DNA from: Bordetella petrii
GTDB lineage: Bacteria; Pseudomonadota; Gammaproteobacteria; Burkholderiales; Burkholderiaceae_B
NCBI RefSeq assembly: GCF_017356245.1
Contig: NZ_JAFMZZ010000001.1
Span: forward strand, 2,366,196-2,430,195
Reading direction: 5' to 3'
DNA: 64,000 bases
Shown: piece after piece, positions 1-9,131 of the stretch
Layout: the number at the start of each line of letters is the position of its first letter
Numbering within the stretch: position 1 is the first letter of the stretch
Translations under genes and position numbers: made by a program
The notes under the pieces: model-generated
Database searches by the model: none
The model's input: only the letters and a program-made list of their open reading frames with translations
Told to the model about the DNA's origin: nothing

Positions 1-804
1 GAGCGCATGGTGTATTTCGTGCTGTTCCCGGCCATGCTGTTCCAGGCGATCCTGCGCACCCCCATCAGCGCCGGCAGCGCCCTGGCGCTGCTGCAGGCCA
101 CGGCCGCCGTGGTGGTGGCCGGGGTGGCGCTGGCCTGGCTGGGCGGCCGCGCCCTGCGCGCGCAACCGCTGGCGCTGGCCTCGGCGGCGCAGTGCGGCTA
201 CCGCTTCAATACCTACATCGGGCTGGCACTGTCGGCCAGCCTGGGCGGCGCGCACGGCCAGACCACCATGGCGCTGATCGTCGGCTTCGCCGTGCCCATC
301 GCCAACGTCGCGGCGGTGTACGGCCTGGCGCGCCACGGCGGCAGCAGCCTGCTGCGCGAGCTGCTGCGCAATCCCCTGCTCATGGCCACCCTGCTCGGCC
401 TGGCCGGCAACCTGGCGGGCCTGCAGCTGCCCGGCCCCATCGACGCCGTGCTGGCGCGCCTGGGTGCGGCCTCGCTGGCGCTGGGCATCCTGTGCGTGGG
501 CGCCAGCCTGTCCTGGCAGGGCGGCCAGGGCCAGGGCCGGCTGATCGCCTGGATCCTGACGGTAAAACTGCTGCTGCTGCCCCTGGCCGCCCTGGCCGCG
601 GCCAGCCTGTTCGGCCTGCCCCCCGCCGAATCGCGCATGCTGCTGCTGTTCGCCGCCCTGCCCACCGCGTCAGCCGCCTACGTGCTGGCCATGCGGATGG
701 GCGGCGACGGGCGCATGGTGGCGCTGCTGATCTCGCTGGGCACGCTGCTGTCGGTAGCAACGATCCCCGCCTGGGTAGCCGTGACCGGCGGAGCCGGTAG
801 CTGA
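1..804 (+). CDS. AEC-family (auxin efflux carrier-like) permease, 5' end outside window
   Basis: The reading frame is open from the first base, so the true start lies upstream; about 267 codons are visible, against roughly 300-320 for the family. The protein is almost wholly hydrophobic, with about eight predicted membrane spans. It carries the AEC features of a polar break in a central helix (CGYRFNTYIGLAL) and a C-terminal half repeating the N-terminal topology (GILCVGASLSW, LFAALPTASAAYVLA). AEC proteins are inner-membrane transporters, in bacteria usually of small carboxylates. The substrate cannot be read from the sequence. The gene converges on fumC, with a long repeat-filled gap between them. 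Confidence 0.8.
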   Translation, partial: ERMVYFVLFPAMLFQAILRTPISAGSALALLQATAAVVVAGVALAWLGGRALRAQPLALASAAQCGYRFNTYIGLALSASLGGAHGQTTMALIVGFAVPIANVAAVYGLARHGGSSLLRELLRNPLLMATLLGLAGNLAGLQLPGPIDAVLARLGAASLALGILCVGASLSWQGGQGQGRLIAWILTVKLLLLPLAALAAASLFGLPPAESRMLLLFAALPTASAAYVLAMRMGGDGRMVALLISLGTLLSVATIPAWVAVTGGAGS

Positions 805-897
805 GAAGGATTCCTGGCTATTGATTGCCAGGCACCGTGCTCTTGAGACAGCCTTTGCACACTTCGGTGTCTGACACCCTGCGGGAGTCAGACACCT
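805..897 (-). repeat. Paired GGTGTC/GACACC palindrome (REP-like), copy 1
   Basis: A near-perfect palindrome at 866-897 (AGGTGTCTGACTCCCGCAGG on the minus strand, closing with TGTCAGACACC) is followed on that strand by a linker containing GGCTGTCTCAAGAGCAC and a degenerate second palindrome reaching the stop codon of the AEC gene. It matches the intact copies at 5863-5956 and 9022-9112. It lies directly beside the larger hairpin element at 931-1188. It may act as a bidirectional terminator for the convergent genes, but no U-tract is obvious. Confidence 0.7.
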
Positions 898-930
898 GTT
901 TCATACTCAGCAACCATGGCAAGCCACCAC

Positions 931-1188
931 CCGAATGTCCCTGAACGCCGCGCAGGGCGGCGTTCAGGGACGGCCCCGCAAGATTTTCTTCTTCCAGACC
1001 AACGCCCCCACGAAGCAGAAGAACCCCGCCCGCCCCAGCCATGCAGCGGGACGGCACCATTGCGAGCCGGCGCGTGGTGTGCGGGGTGGCCGAGGCGCCT
1101 CGGGGCCGGGCCCGGGCGCGCGGGGCGCCCGGACGGCACCGTGAAGCCGAGGCCACCCCGCACACCACGCGCCGGCGGCACAAGAACC
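931..1188 (+). repeat. Two-hairpin element, copy A (conserved loops, variable stems)
   Basis: Hairpin 1 has 13-bp arms at 937-949 and 959-971 around the 9-nt loop GCGCAGGGC. A linker of about 95 nt follows, containing a T-rich tract and AAGAACCCCGC. Hairpin 2 has perfect 26-bp arms at 1066-1091 and 1151-1176 around a 59-nt, extremely GC-rich core (1092-1150) ending in ACGGCACCGTGAAGCC. Copies B (22017-22272) and C (22451-22708) share both loops, the spacing and the total length, but the stem sequences differ. The element fills the gap between the convergent AEC permease and fumC genes. I do not recognise it as a named repeat or RNA family, and the reading frames crossing it look incidental. 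Confidence 0.85.
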
Positions 1189-1224
1189 ACCCCCGCCGCC
1201 AAGCAAGAAAGAAAGGCGAACCAG

Positions 1225-2616
1225 CTACCTCCCCGCGTTAGTCATCTCCGCAGGCACCACCCATTGGGCGAACTGGTCTTCCGTCACATACCCCAGGGCC
1301 AGGGCCGCGTCTTTCAGCGACAGGTTTTCTTTGTGGGCTTTCTTGGCGATCTGGGCGGCCTTGTCGTAGCCGATGTGGGGGTTCAGCGCGGTTACCAGCA
1401 TCAGCGAGCGGTCGACCAGTTCGGCGATGCGTTCGCGGTTGGGCTCGATGCCGGCCGCGCAGTGCTGGTCGAAGCTGGCCATGCCGTCGGCCAGCAGGCG
1501 CACCGACTGCAGGAAATTGTGGATCACCAGCGGCTTGAACACGTTCAGTTCAAAATTGCCGCTGGCGCCGCCGATGTTGATGGCCACGTCGTTGCCCATG
1601 ACCTGGGCCGCCAGCATGGTGACGGCCTCGCACTGCGTGGGGTTGACCTTGCCCGGCATGATCGAGCTGCCCGGCTCGTTCTCGGGAATGCGGATCTCGC
1701 CCAGGCCCGAACGCGGCCCGCTGGCCAGCCAGCGCACGTCGTTGGCGATCTTCATCAGCCCGGCCGCCAGCGCCTTCAGGGCGCCGTGCGCGAACAGCAG
1801 GGCTTCGTGCGACGCCAGGGCCTGGAATTTGTTGGGGGCCGACGCAAAGGCCGAGCCCGTGTCGTGCGCCAGCTCGGCGCAGACCTTGGCGCTGAAGGCG
1901 GGATGGGCGTTCAGCCCGGTGCCCACCGCGGTGCCGCCGATGGCCAGCTGGTGCAGGCCCGGCAGCGTGGCGCGGATCTGCTGCTCGGCCAGGTCCAGCT
2001 GCGCCACGTGGCCGGACAGTTCCTGGCCCAGCGTCAGCGGCGTGGCGTCCTGCAAATGCGTGCGGCCGATTTTCACGATGTCGTAGAACTCGGCGCTCTT
2101 GGCCGCCAAGGTAGCGCGCAGCGCCTTCAGGGCCGGAAGCAGGTGATGTTCGACCTGCAGCGCGGCGGCCACGTGCATGGCGGTGGGAAACGTATCGTTC
2201 GACGACTGGCCGCGGTTGACGTGGTCGTTCGGGTGGACCTTGCGCTCTTCGCCGCGCACGCCGCCCAGCAGTTCCGAGGCGCGGTTGGCCAGCACCTCGT
2301 TCATGTTCATGTTGCTTTGCGTGCCCGACCCCGTCTGCCAGACCGACAGCGGGAATTCGTCGGGCCATTTGCCGGCGATGACCTCGTCGGCCGCGCGCAC
2401 GACGGCATCGGCGATCTTGCCGTCCAGCTCGCCCAGCTCGGCGTTGACCTTCGCGGCCGCGCGCTTCAGGCGTGCCATGGCCGCCACCAGGGGCACCGGC
2501 ATGCGCTCGGTCGAAATGGCGAAGAACTGCAGCGAACGCTGCGTCTGCGCGCCCCATAAATGATCGGCAGGTACCTCGATGGGGCCGAAAGTATCTTTTT
2601 CGGTGCGGGTTTTCAT
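1225..2616 (-). CDS. fumC: Class II fumarate hydratase
   Basis: FumC interconverts fumarate and L-malate in the TCA cycle as an iron-independent cytosolic homotetramer. The 463-residue product matches the family length (about 460-467). It carries the substrate-site segment [13 protein letters not shown] near residue 100 and the superfamily signature [11 protein letters not shown] near residue 317. The start at [10 protein letters not shown] was chosen because the upstream in-frame extension ([10 protein letters not shown]...) is unlike FumC N-termini. The gene is divergent from tsaE and convergent with the AEC permease. A second, unrelated iron-sulfur fumarase lies at 57.6 kb, so this may be the oxidant-resistant isozyme. 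Confidence 0.95.
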   Translation of the reverse strand: MKTRTEKDTFGPIEVPADHLWGAQTQRSLQFFAISTERMPVPLVAAMARLKRAAAKVNAELGELDGKIADAVVRAADEVIAGKWPDEFPLSVWQTGSGTQSNMNMNEVLANRASELLGGVRGEERKVHPNDHVNRGQSSNDTFPTAMHVAAALQVEHHLLPALKALRATLAAKSAEFYDIVKIGRTHLQDATPLTLGQELSGHVAQLDLAEQQIRATLPGLHQLAIGGTAVGTGLNAHPAFSAKVCAELAHDTGSAFASAPNKFQALASHEALLFAHGALKALAAGLMKIANDVRWLASGPRSGLGEIRIPENEPGSSIMPGKVNPTQCEAVTMLAAQVMGNDVAINIGGASGNFELNVFKPLVIHNFLQSVRLLADGMASFDQHCAAGIEPNRERIAELVDRSLMLVTALNPHIGYDKAAQIAKKAHKENLSLKDAALALGYVTEDQFAQWVVPAEMTNAGR

Positions 2617-2715
2617 GGCGGGGAATGTCCTGGACAGAGCCCGGGCCGGCGCGGCCGCAGGCATGGCTTAAACGAGAATAAAAATCAGTACGATGATAGC
2701 AGACGGGCTGCTTCC

Positions 2716-2721
2716 TATAAT
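2716..2721 (+). promoter_or_regulatory. Consensus -10 hexamer upstream of tsaE
   Basis: A perfect TATAAT stands 40 bases before the tsaE start in the fumC/tsaE divergent gap, where local base composition turns AT-rich. The hexamer 17 bases upstream (ATGATA) is a poor -35, so this is only a candidate sigma-70 promoter. Confidence 0.45.
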
Positions 2722-2761
2722 CCGGGCACGTTCATCCTGTTTTACCACTCGATTCCCCGCC

Positions 2762-3298
2762 ATGTCCGTCCCGCTGCGCAGCCTGACCCTGTCCCTGCCC
2801 GACGAAGCCGCCACCGAGGCGCTGGCCCGCCGGTTCGCCCCGCTGGTCAGCGGCGCCGATGGGCGCCCGGCGGGCGGCCGCATCCACCTGCAGGGCGAGC
2901 TGGGGGCCGGAAAAACGGCTTTTACGCGGGCGTTGTTGCGCGAATGCGGCATAACGGGCCGAATCAAAAGCCCCAGCTATGCGCTGCTTGAATCTTATAA
3001 AGTTTCTAACTTATACTTCTATCACTTTGATTTTTATAGATTTAGTGATTCGCGTGAATGGCTGGACGCGGGATTCCGAGATTTACTGCGTGATGACGCA
3101 GTCGTCCTGATCGAATGGCCCGAGCGTGCCGAGGGGGTTTTGCCCCCTCCGGATATGCAGATTTCCCTGGCCTATGCCGGCCCGGGCCGCGAGGTCACCC
3201 TGACTGCCTATACCGCACGAGGACAAACATGGTTGAACGCGATTGTCCCTCCGCCCCAGGTGCCCTCTCCGCCAGCGGCACCCAGCGCCGACGCCTGA
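2762..3298 (+). CDS. tsaE: tRNA N6-threonylcarbamoyladenosine biosynthesis ATPase TsaE
   Basis: TsaE is the ATPase partner of TsaB/TsaD in making the t6A37 modification of ANN-decoding tRNAs. The 178-residue product has a Walker A motif GELGAGKT at residues 45-52, the following SPSYALLESY segment, and the family's HFDFYR/WLDAGF/IEWPER signatures. The start MSVPLRS follows an AT-rich leader; upstream in-frame codons do not resemble the family. A stretch at about 2990-3055, encoding YKVSNLYFYHFDFYRFSDS, is strikingly AT-rich and uses codons rare in the rest of the window. The 3' end overlaps amiC by 70 bases, as in the common tsaE-amiC pair. Confidence 0.93.
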   Translation: MSVPLRSLTLSLPDEAATEALARRFAPLVSGADGRPAGGRIHLQGELGAGKTAFTRALLRECGITGRIKSPSYALLESYKVSNLYFYHFDFYRFSDSREWLDAGFRDLLRDDAVVLIEWPERAEGVLPPPDMQISLAYAGPGREVTLTAYTARGQTWLNAIVPPPQVPSPPAAPSADA

Positions 3299-4605
3299 TC
3301 AGCGTCGCCACCACCCTGCTCGTCCTGCCGGTTCTTCCCCGGCTGGCGCACGCCGCCACCATCCTGGCCGTGCGTACCTGGCCGGCCGATGAATACACAC
3401 GCGTCACGCTCGAACTCGACAGCGAGCTCAAGGCCGAGCATTTCACGCTCGACAACCCGCACCGCCTGGTGGTCGACATCGAAGGCCTGCAGGTCAGCAC
3501 CGCGCTGAACCAGCTGGTGTCCAAGGTGCGCCCCGACGACCCGTACATCCAGGCGCTGCGGGTGGCGCAGAACCGCCCCAATGTCGTGCGCCTGGTGTTC
3601 GACCTGAAGCAGGCCGTGGCGCCCCAGGTGTTCACGCTGAAGCCGGTGGCCGACTACCAGTACCGCCTGGTGCTGGACCTGTATCCCAAGGTGGCGCAAG
3701 ACCCGCTCATGGCCATGCTGAACAAGCAGGCCGGGCCCGACGTCGACGACCCGCTGGCGCGCATCCTGGAAGACATCGCCCGCAATCCCGTCACGCCCAC
3801 CGCCCCCGCGCCGCAGGCCCAGGGGCAAGAGCCGCCGCCGGCCATCGCCATGCCCAAGCCGGCCCCCGAGCCGTCGCGGCCCTCGCGGCGCAAGCGCATG
3901 GTCACCATCGCGCTCGACCCGGGCCACGGCGGCGAAGACCCGGGCGCCATCGGCGGCAGCGGGCTGCGCGAAAAAGATGTGGTGCTGCGCATTGCCCGGC
4001 GCCTGAAGGCGCTGATCGACGACCAGCCCAACATGCGCGCCTACCTGACGCGCGACGACGACTACTTCGTGCCGCTGCACGTGCGCGTGCAGAAGGCGCG
4101 CCGGGTGCGCGCCGACCTGTTCATTTCCATTCACGCCGATGCCTGGATCAAGCCCAGCGCCAGCGGCTCGTCGGTGTTCGCGCTGTCGCAGCGCGGCGCC
4201 TCCAGCGCCCAGGCGCGCTGGCTGGCCAAAAAAGAAAACGCGGCCGACCTGATCGGCGGCGTCAACATCGGCAGCCATGACAAGCAAGTGGCCAAGGTGC
4301 TGCTCGACCTGTCCACCACCGCGCAGATCAACGATTCCCTGCGGCTGGGCGCGGCCTTCCTGGACGAGATCAAGAAAATCAACCGCCTGCACAAGCGCGA
4401 TGTCGAGCAGGCCGGCTTCGCGGTGCTGAAAGCGCCCGACATCCCGTCGATCCTGGTGGAAACGGCGTTCATCAGCAATCCGCGCGAAGAAAAGCTGCTG
4501 CGCTCGAGCAGCCACCAGCAGAAACTGGCCCTGGCCATGATGACCGGCATCCAGCAGTACTTTGTCGCGAATCCTCCGCTGGCGCACATTGCCGACGCCA
4601 GCTGA
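3229..4605 (+). CDS. amiC: N-acetylmuramoyl-L-alanine amidase AmiC, Tat-exported
   Basis: This periplasmic zinc amidase removes stem peptides from peptidoglycan at the septum during daughter-cell separation. The 458-residue product starts with a Tat-like signal (RRRL at 20-23, hydrophobic stretch, then AHA). An AMIN targeting domain follows (about 45-140), then a Pro-rich linker and an Amidase_3 domain from about 224. Expected zinc and catalytic residues are visible: His in DPGHGG (near 233), Glu in LREKD (near 248), His in SIHADA (near 303) and Glu in VETAF (near 411). The start at 3229 has GAGGA upstream and lies inside the end of tsaE, suggesting translational coupling. Confidence 0.93.
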   Translation: MVERDCPSAPGALSASGTQRRRLISVATTLLVLPVLPRLAHAATILAVRTWPADEYTRVTLELDSELKAEHFTLDNPHRLVVDIEGLQVSTALNQLVSKVRPDDPYIQALRVAQNRPNVVRLVFDLKQAVAPQVFTLKPVADYQYRLVLDLYPKVAQDPLMAMLNKQAGPDVDDPLARILEDIARNPVTPTAPAPQAQGQEPPPAIAMPKPAPEPSRPSRRKRMVTIALDPGHGGEDPGAIGGSGLREKDVVLRIARRLKALIDDQPNMRAYLTRDDDYFVPLHVRVQKARRVRADLFISIHADAWIKPSASGSSVFALSQRGASSAQARWLAKKENAADLIGGVNIGSHDKQVAKVLLDLSTTAQINDSLRLGAAFLDEIKKINRLHKRDVEQAGFAVLKAPDIPSILVETAFISNPREEKLLRSSSHQQKLALAMMTGIQQYFVANPPLAHIADAS

Positions 4606-4702
4606 GCCGGCGCGGCAGGGGTAACAATTATTCAAAGTCCGGCGCCAGCCGGCTTTGCTGCTTCTATGATGGGGGCTCCAACCGCCAGGAAGGAGCATCC
4701 CC

Positions 4703-5137
4703 ATGAACACCAACACCGCCGGCGAGCCGCCGCGCCTGTTTCCCACCCTGCGCTGCCACGACGCCGAAGCGATGATCCGCTGGCTGATCGACACCTACGG
4801 CTTTACCGAGCGCGTCGTCTATCGGCATGCGGGCGAAGTGCAGCACGCCGAGCTGGCGATGGGATCGTCGATTCTGATGCTGGGCCAGCACCGCGATGAC
4901 GCCTACGGCAAGATGGTGGGCAGCCTGGATGGCCGCCGCACCGACTCGCTGTACGTGGCCGTGGACGACCCCGACGCGCTGTACGAGCGGGTCAAGGCGG
5001 CCGGCGCCCAGATCGAATCGGAACCCGCCGACACCAGCTACGGCAGCCGCGAATTCTCGTGCCGCGATCCGGAACTGAATTTATGGGTCTTCGGCACGTA
5101 CTGGCCGAAGGCCGGCACCCCGCCCGACCAGGGCTGA
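4703..5137 (+). CDS. VOC-superfamily (glyoxalase/PhnB-like) protein
   Basis: The 144-residue protein has one vicinal-oxygen-chelate unit pair: LRCHDAEAMIRWLIDTYGF near the N-terminus, VAVDDPDALYERVKAAGA in the middle and the terminal DPELNLWVFGTY. VOC proteins bind metals and include glyoxalases, dioxygenases and resistance proteins; no specific substrate can be assigned. An AAGGAGCATCCCC sequence just before the ATG is a strong ribosome-binding site. It is a single gene between amiC and the convergent DedA gene. Confidence 0.85.
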   Translation: MNTNTAGEPPRLFPTLRCHDAEAMIRWLIDTYGFTERVVYRHAGEVQHAELAMGSSILMLGQHRDDAYGKMVGSLDGRRTDSLYVAVDDPDALYERVKAAGAQIESEPADTSYGSREFSCRDPELNLWVFGTYWPKAGTPPDQG

Positions 5138-5156
5138 CCGGCGCGGCCGGCCGAGC

Positions 5157-5813
5157 TCAGGGCCGCGGGCCCTTGCCGCCGCGCAGGCGCCCGCGCGCCA
5201 GCTTCACCAGGCCGGCCGCCACCAGCGGCACGATGGCGGCCGCCAGGCCGATCAGCACGATGGTGTTCAGGTGTTCTTTCACCAGCGGAATGTTGCCGAA
5301 GAAATAGCCGGCCGTGATCAGGCCCGCCACCCACAGCACCGCGCCGCTCAGGTTGAACAGCTGGAAGCGCAGCAGGTTCATCTCGGCCACGCCGGCCACG
5401 AACGGCGCGAAGGTGCGGAAAATGGGCAGGAAGCGCGACATCACGATGGTCTTGCCGCCGTGCTTTTCGTAGAACAGGTGCGTACGCAGCAGCGCCGCGC
5501 GGTCCAGGAAGCGCACGTTCATGGTGAACACGCGCGGCCCGATGGCGCGGCCGATGGCGTAGTTGACGGTATTGCCCGTAACGGCCGCCACGATCAGCAG
5601 CACGCCCAGCAGTACCGGATCCAGGCTGCCGGTGGCGCCGAACGCGCCCGCGATGAACAGCAGCGAATCGCCGGGCAGGAAAGGCAGCACCACCAGCCCG
5701 GTTTCGGCGAAGATGATCAAGAACAGGACCAGATAGACCCACGACCCATATTGTTCGACCCAGACGCCCAGCGTCTGGTCGATATGCAACACCATCTGGA
5801 AAAATTCGAGCAT
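5157..5813 (-). CDS. DedA-family (SNARE-associated/VTT domain) membrane protein
   Basis: The 218-residue integral membrane protein carries the DedA hallmarks: ETGLVVLPFLPGDSLLF near residue 35, the GRAIG segment, SRFLPIFRTFAPFVAGVAEM in the middle and hydrophobic C-terminal helices. DedA proteins are inner-membrane proteins proposed to be lipid flippases or scramblases. They are needed for envelope integrity and resistance to cationic compounds. The start MLEFFQMVLH was preferred because in-frame upstream codons run into a palindromic repeat (5863-5956). It converges on the VOC gene and is divergent from mutL. Confidence 0.9.
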   Translation of the reverse strand: MLEFFQMVLHIDQTLGVWVEQYGSWVYLVLFLIIFAETGLVVLPFLPGDSLLFIAGAFGATGSLDPVLLGVLLIVAAVTGNTVNYAIGRAIGPRVFTMNVRFLDRAALLRTHLFYEKHGGKTIVMSRFLPIFRTFAPFVAGVAEMNLLRFQLFNLSGAVLWVAGLITAGYFFGNIPLVKEHLNTIVLIGLAAAIVPLVAAGLVKLARGRLRGGKGPRP

Positions 5814-5862
5814 GCAATAACCATGTGAAATAAGCGGCGGCGCGGCGCCAGGCTGCGCATCC

Positions 5863-5956
5863 AGGTGCCTGGCTCCGCAGGTGCCGGACACCGAAGCGGC
5901 CAGAGGCTGCCTCAATGGCACGGTGCCAGGCGCCCCGGCGGGAGCCTGACACCTGG
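5863..5956 (+). repeat. Paired GGTGTC/GACACC palindrome (REP-like), copy 2
   Basis: Two hairpins of type AGGTGCCTGGCTCC...GACACC and GGTGCCAGG...CCTGACACC flank a 29-nt linker containing GAGGCTGCCTCAATGGCAC. Architecture and linker match the copy at 9022-9112. It sits in the divergent gap between the DedA gene and mutL, so here it cannot be a simple terminator. Confidence 0.75.
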
Positions 5957-6066
5957 CAATACCTGGCAAATACCGAACCGGCTTCGACTATAGCGCACCG
6001 GGCTTGCCGCCCGCAGCGCCGCGGGCTGCTTCCGGTGCGGGCTGGCCGGGGGGCTAAAATCGCCAC

Positions 6067-7980
6067 ATGCCTGATTCCATCCAGCCGCCTGCCATGTCCG
6101 ACCGCCGCGCCATCGCCGCCCTGCCCGACCTGCTGATCAGCCAGATCGCCGCGGGCGAGGTCATCGAGCGGCCCGCATCCGTGCTGAAAGAAGTGCTCGA
6201 GAACGCCATCGATGCCGGCGCGCGCGCCATCGAAGTGCGCCTGGAAGGCGGCGGCATCCGGCGCATCGCCGTATCCGACGACGGCGTGGGCATTCCGCCC
6301 GAAGAATTGCCGCTGGCCCTGGCGCGCCACGCCACCAGCAAGATCCGCTCGCTGGGCGAACTGGAATCGGTGGCTTCCATGGGATTCCGCGGCGAGGCCC
6401 TGGCGTCCATCGCTTCGGTGGCGCGGGTCACCCTGATCTCGCGCACCCGCGAGGCCGACCACGCCTGGCAGATCGACGGCGGCAGCCTGCAGGTGGCGCC
6501 GGCATCCGGCCCGCCGGGTACCACGGTCGACGTGCGCCAGTTGTTCGACTCGGTGCCCGCGCGCCGCAAGTTCCTGCGCGCCGAGGCCACCGAATTCGGC
6601 CATTGCGTCGACGCCCTGGAGCGCATCGCGCTGGCGCATCCCGATATCGCATTCCGCCTGTTCCATCACGACCGCGCGCAGCGCCAGTGGCTGCCGGCCG
6701 ACCCGGGGCAGCGCATCCGCGACGTGCTGGGCGCCGAATTCACCGAACACGGCCTGCCGGTCGACGCCTCGGCCGGCGCCATCGGCCTGTCGGGCATGAT
6801 CACGCGGCCCACCGCCGCCCGCGCGCGGGCCGACCGCCAATACCTGTACGTCAATGGCCGCTATGTGCGCGACCGCACGGTCAGCCATGCGCTGCGCGCC
6901 GCCTATGCCGATGTGCTGCACGGCGACCGCCAGCCGGCCTATGTGCTGTACCTGGACATCGATCCCGGCGCGGTGGACGTCAACGTGCATCCAGCCAAGC
7001 ACGAGGTGCGCTTCCGCGACAGCGGCGCCGTGCACCGGTTCGTGTCGCAGGTGGTCGGCCAGGCGCTGGCGCAGACCGGCGGCGCATCCGCCGTGCCGGC
7101 GTCGGCCGGCCTGGCGCCAGCCGCGGCTCCCGCCGCGAACCCGGCCGCGCTGGCGGACACAGCCGCGCCGGCCACCGGCGGCGGCGGTCCCGCCGTGTCC
7201 TGGCCCGCCACCGCGCCCGAGCGCGCCGCGCGGCCGCACGCGCAAATGCCGTTCCGCCTGCACGCCGAGCCGGCGGGCATTCCCGCCGCCGACTGGCGCT
7301 CGCTGTACCGCCCGCTGGACAACACCGCGCCCGCGCCGGCCGCCATGCTGCGCGAACCCGCGCCCGCGCCTGCCCCCGTCCTGCCCGCCGATGAAGAACA
7401 CCCGCTGGGCATGGCCCTGGCGCAATTGCACGGCATCTACATCCTGGCCCAGAACCGGCGCGGGCTGGTGCTGGTCGACATGCACGCCGCGCACGAACGG
7501 GTGGTGTACGAGCAGCTGAAGCACGCCCTGGACGCGCGCGACCTGCCGCGCCAGGACCTGCTGGTGCCGGTGGTGTTCCACGCCCAGGAAAAAGACGTGG
7601 CCCTGGCCGAAGAGCACCAGGAACAACTGGCCGGCCTGGGCTTCGACCTGCGTCCGGCCGGCCCCGCGTCGATCGCGGTACGCTCGGTGCCCGCCCTGCT
7701 GGCGCGCGGCGACATCGAAACCATGGCGCGCGCCGTGCTGCGCGACCTGGGCGCGGTGGGCGTATCGCGCCTGCTGACCGAGCAGCGCAACGAACTGCTG
7801 TCCACCATGGCCTGCCATGGCTCGGTGCGCGCCAACCGGCGCCTGAGCATCGAAGAAATGAACGCGCTGCTGCGCCAGATGGAAGTCACCGAACGCGCCG
7901 ACCAATGCAACCACGGCCGCCCCACCTGGGTACAGTGGTCGGTGTCCGACCTGGACAAGCTCTTCCTGCGCGGGCAATAG
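6067..7980 (+). CDS. mutL: DNA mismatch repair protein MutL
   Basis: MutL couples mismatch recognition by MutS to strand incision. The 637-residue product has the GHKL ATPase motifs ENAIDAGA (about 45), DDGVGI (about 72) and GFRGEA (about 106). A Pro/Ala-rich linker (about 335-440) precedes a C-terminal dimerisation domain. The C-terminal domain contains [12 protein letters not shown] near 472, a one-residue variant of the metal-binding endonuclease motif DQHAxxExxxxE, and CNHGRP near 614. MutL itself may therefore be the nicking enzyme. A second possible start lies nine codons downstream. It is followed closely by miaA. Confidence 0.95.
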   Translation: MPDSIQPPAMSDRRAIAALPDLLISQIAAGEVIERPASVLKEVLENAIDAGARAIEVRLEGGGIRRIAVSDDGVGIPPEELPLALARHATSKIRSLGELESVASMGFRGEALASIASVARVTLISRTREADHAWQIDGGSLQVAPASGPPGTTVDVRQLFDSVPARRKFLRAEATEFGHCVDALERIALAHPDIAFRLFHHDRAQRQWLPADPGQRIRDVLGAEFTEHGLPVDASAGAIGLSGMITRPTAARARADRQYLYVNGRYVRDRTVSHALRAAYADVLHGDRQPAYVLYLDIDPGAVDVNVHPAKHEVRFRDSGAVHRFVSQVVGQALAQTGGASAVPASAGLAPAAAPAANPAALADTAAPATGGGGPAVSWPATAPERAARPHAQMPFRLHAEPAGIPAADWRSLYRPLDNTAPAPAAMLREPAPAPAPVLPADEEHPLGMALAQLHGIYILAQNRRGLVLVDMHAAHERVVYEQLKHALDARDLPRQDLLVPVVFHAQEKDVALAEEHQEQLAGLGFDLRPAGPASIAVRSVPALLARGDIETMARAVLRDLGAVGVSRLLTEQRNELLSTMACHGSVRANRRLSIEEMNALLRQMEVTERADQCNHGRPTWVQWSVSDLDKLFLRGQ

Positions 7981-8026
7981 CCATCATGCGCGTATCGTCT
8001 TGCGGGCGCGCCGCGCCCCGTCCGGC

Positions 8027-8971
8027 ATGAGCCCCGCACTTCCCGTCATCTGCCTGGCCGGCCCCACCGCGGCCGGCAAGAGCGCCGCCACGCTGGCGCT
8101 GGCGCAGCGCTGGCCGCTGGAAGTGGTGAACGTCGATTCCGCCACCATCTACCGGGGCATGGACATCGGCACGGCCAAGCCGTCGCCCGCCGAACAGGCC
8201 CGCGTGCCGCAGCACCTGCTGGACATCCGCGATCCGGCGCAGGCCTATTCGGCCGCCGAATTCCGCGCCGACGCGCTGCGCCTCATCGACGAGATCCGCG
8301 CGCGCGGCCGCATGCCGCTGCTGGCCGGCGGCACCATGCTGTACTACAAGGCCTTGCGCGACGGCCTGGACGACCTGCCGCGGGCCGACCCGGCGCTGCG
8401 CGCCGAGCTGGAAGCGCGCGCCGCGCGCCTGGGCTGGCCGGCCCTGCATGCCGAACTGGCGGCGCTGGATCCCGCCACCGCGGCGCGGCTGGCGCCCAAC
8501 GACAGCCAGCGCATCCAGCGCGCCCTGGAAATCTGCACCCTCAGCGGCCGGCCCATGTCGGCGCTGCTGCTGGGCCGCCAGCGCGCGGCCGGCGACGCAA
8601 GCCACCGCTATGTCACCCTGAGCCTGGAGCCTTCCGCTCGCGCCGCCCTGCATGCCCGCATCGAACAACGCTTCGATGCCATGCTGGCCCACGGCCTGCT
8701 GGACGAAGTGCGCGCCCTGCATGCGCGCGGCGACCTGCACCCGGGCCTGCCGTCGGTGCGCTGCGTGGGCTACCGGCAGATGTGGGCGCACCTGGACGGC
8801 GCCCTCGACCTGCCCACCGCGCGCGAACAGGCCATCGCGGCAACGCGGCAGCTGGCCAAGCGGCAGCTGACCTGGCTGCGGGCGCAGCCGGAACGCCTGG
8901 TGGTGGATTGCCTGGCGGGGAATGCCAGCGGGCGGGTTGTTGACCGAGTGGCCGAGATACTGGCGGACTGA
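8027..8971 (+). CDS. miaA: tRNA dimethylallyltransferase MiaA
   Basis: MiaA transfers a dimethylallyl group from DMAPP to A37 of UNN-decoding tRNAs, the first step towards ms2i6A. The 314-residue product has the P-loop GPTAAGKS at 12-19, the [15 protein letters not shown] segment, [12 protein letters not shown], the [12 protein letters not shown] region and the [12 protein letters not shown] segment near the C-terminus. The start MSPALP was chosen over an upstream in-frame ATG (MRARRAPSG) because it fits family N-termini. It begins 46 bases after mutL, reproducing the common mutL-miaA operon. Confidence 0.95.
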   Translation: MSPALPVICLAGPTAAGKSAATLALAQRWPLEVVNVDSATIYRGMDIGTAKPSPAEQARVPQHLLDIRDPAQAYSAAEFRADALRLIDEIRARGRMPLLAGGTMLYYKALRDGLDDLPRADPALRAELEARAARLGWPALHAELAALDPATAARLAPNDSQRIQRALEICTLSGRPMSALLLGRQRAAGDASHRYVTLSLEPSARAALHARIEQRFDAMLAHGLLDEVRALHARGDLHPGLPSVRCVGYRQMWAHLDGALDLPTAREQAIAATRQLAKRQLTWLRAQPERLVVDCLAGNASGRVVDRVAEILAD

Positions 8972-9021
8972 CCATTGCCATGCGTCTTTGCCTGCGGCGC
9001 CTGGCAAGGGCCGATTGAGCC

Positions 9022-9112
9022 AGGTGTCTGGCTCCGAAGGTGCCAGACACCGAAGTGGGCAGCGGCTGTCTCAACAGCACGGTGTCAGGCACCTGGCGGA
9101 GCCTGACACCTA
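9022..9112 (+). repeat. Paired GGTGTC/GACACC palindrome (REP-like), copy 3
   Basis: This is the cleanest copy: AGGTGTCTGGCTCC...GCCAGACACC, linker GAAGTGGGCAGCGGCTGTCT + CAACAGCAC, then GGTGTCAGGCACC...GCCTGACACC. It occupies the gap between the convergent miaA and purM genes, where a bidirectional terminator role is plausible. Confidence 0.8.
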
Positions 9113-9131
9113 TACGCAGGCAGGCCGCCGA

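Noticed and set aside
1041..1241. Short frames across the two-hairpin element (also near 22154-22348 and 22595-22969)
   Set aside because: The predicted peptides follow the palindromes rather than protein-like patterns, and the frames are not kept between the three copies.
916..2559. Long plus-strand frame opposite fumC
   Set aside because: It is the antisense shadow of fumC in GC-rich DNA, with His/Arg/Gln/Val-rich content and no family motifs. The fumC reading has all catalytic signatures.
5038..7977. 979-codon minus-strand frame opposite mutL and running into the DedA gene
   Set aside because: It lacks any recognisable domain and overlaps two clear genes; long stop-free antisense frames are expected at this GC content.
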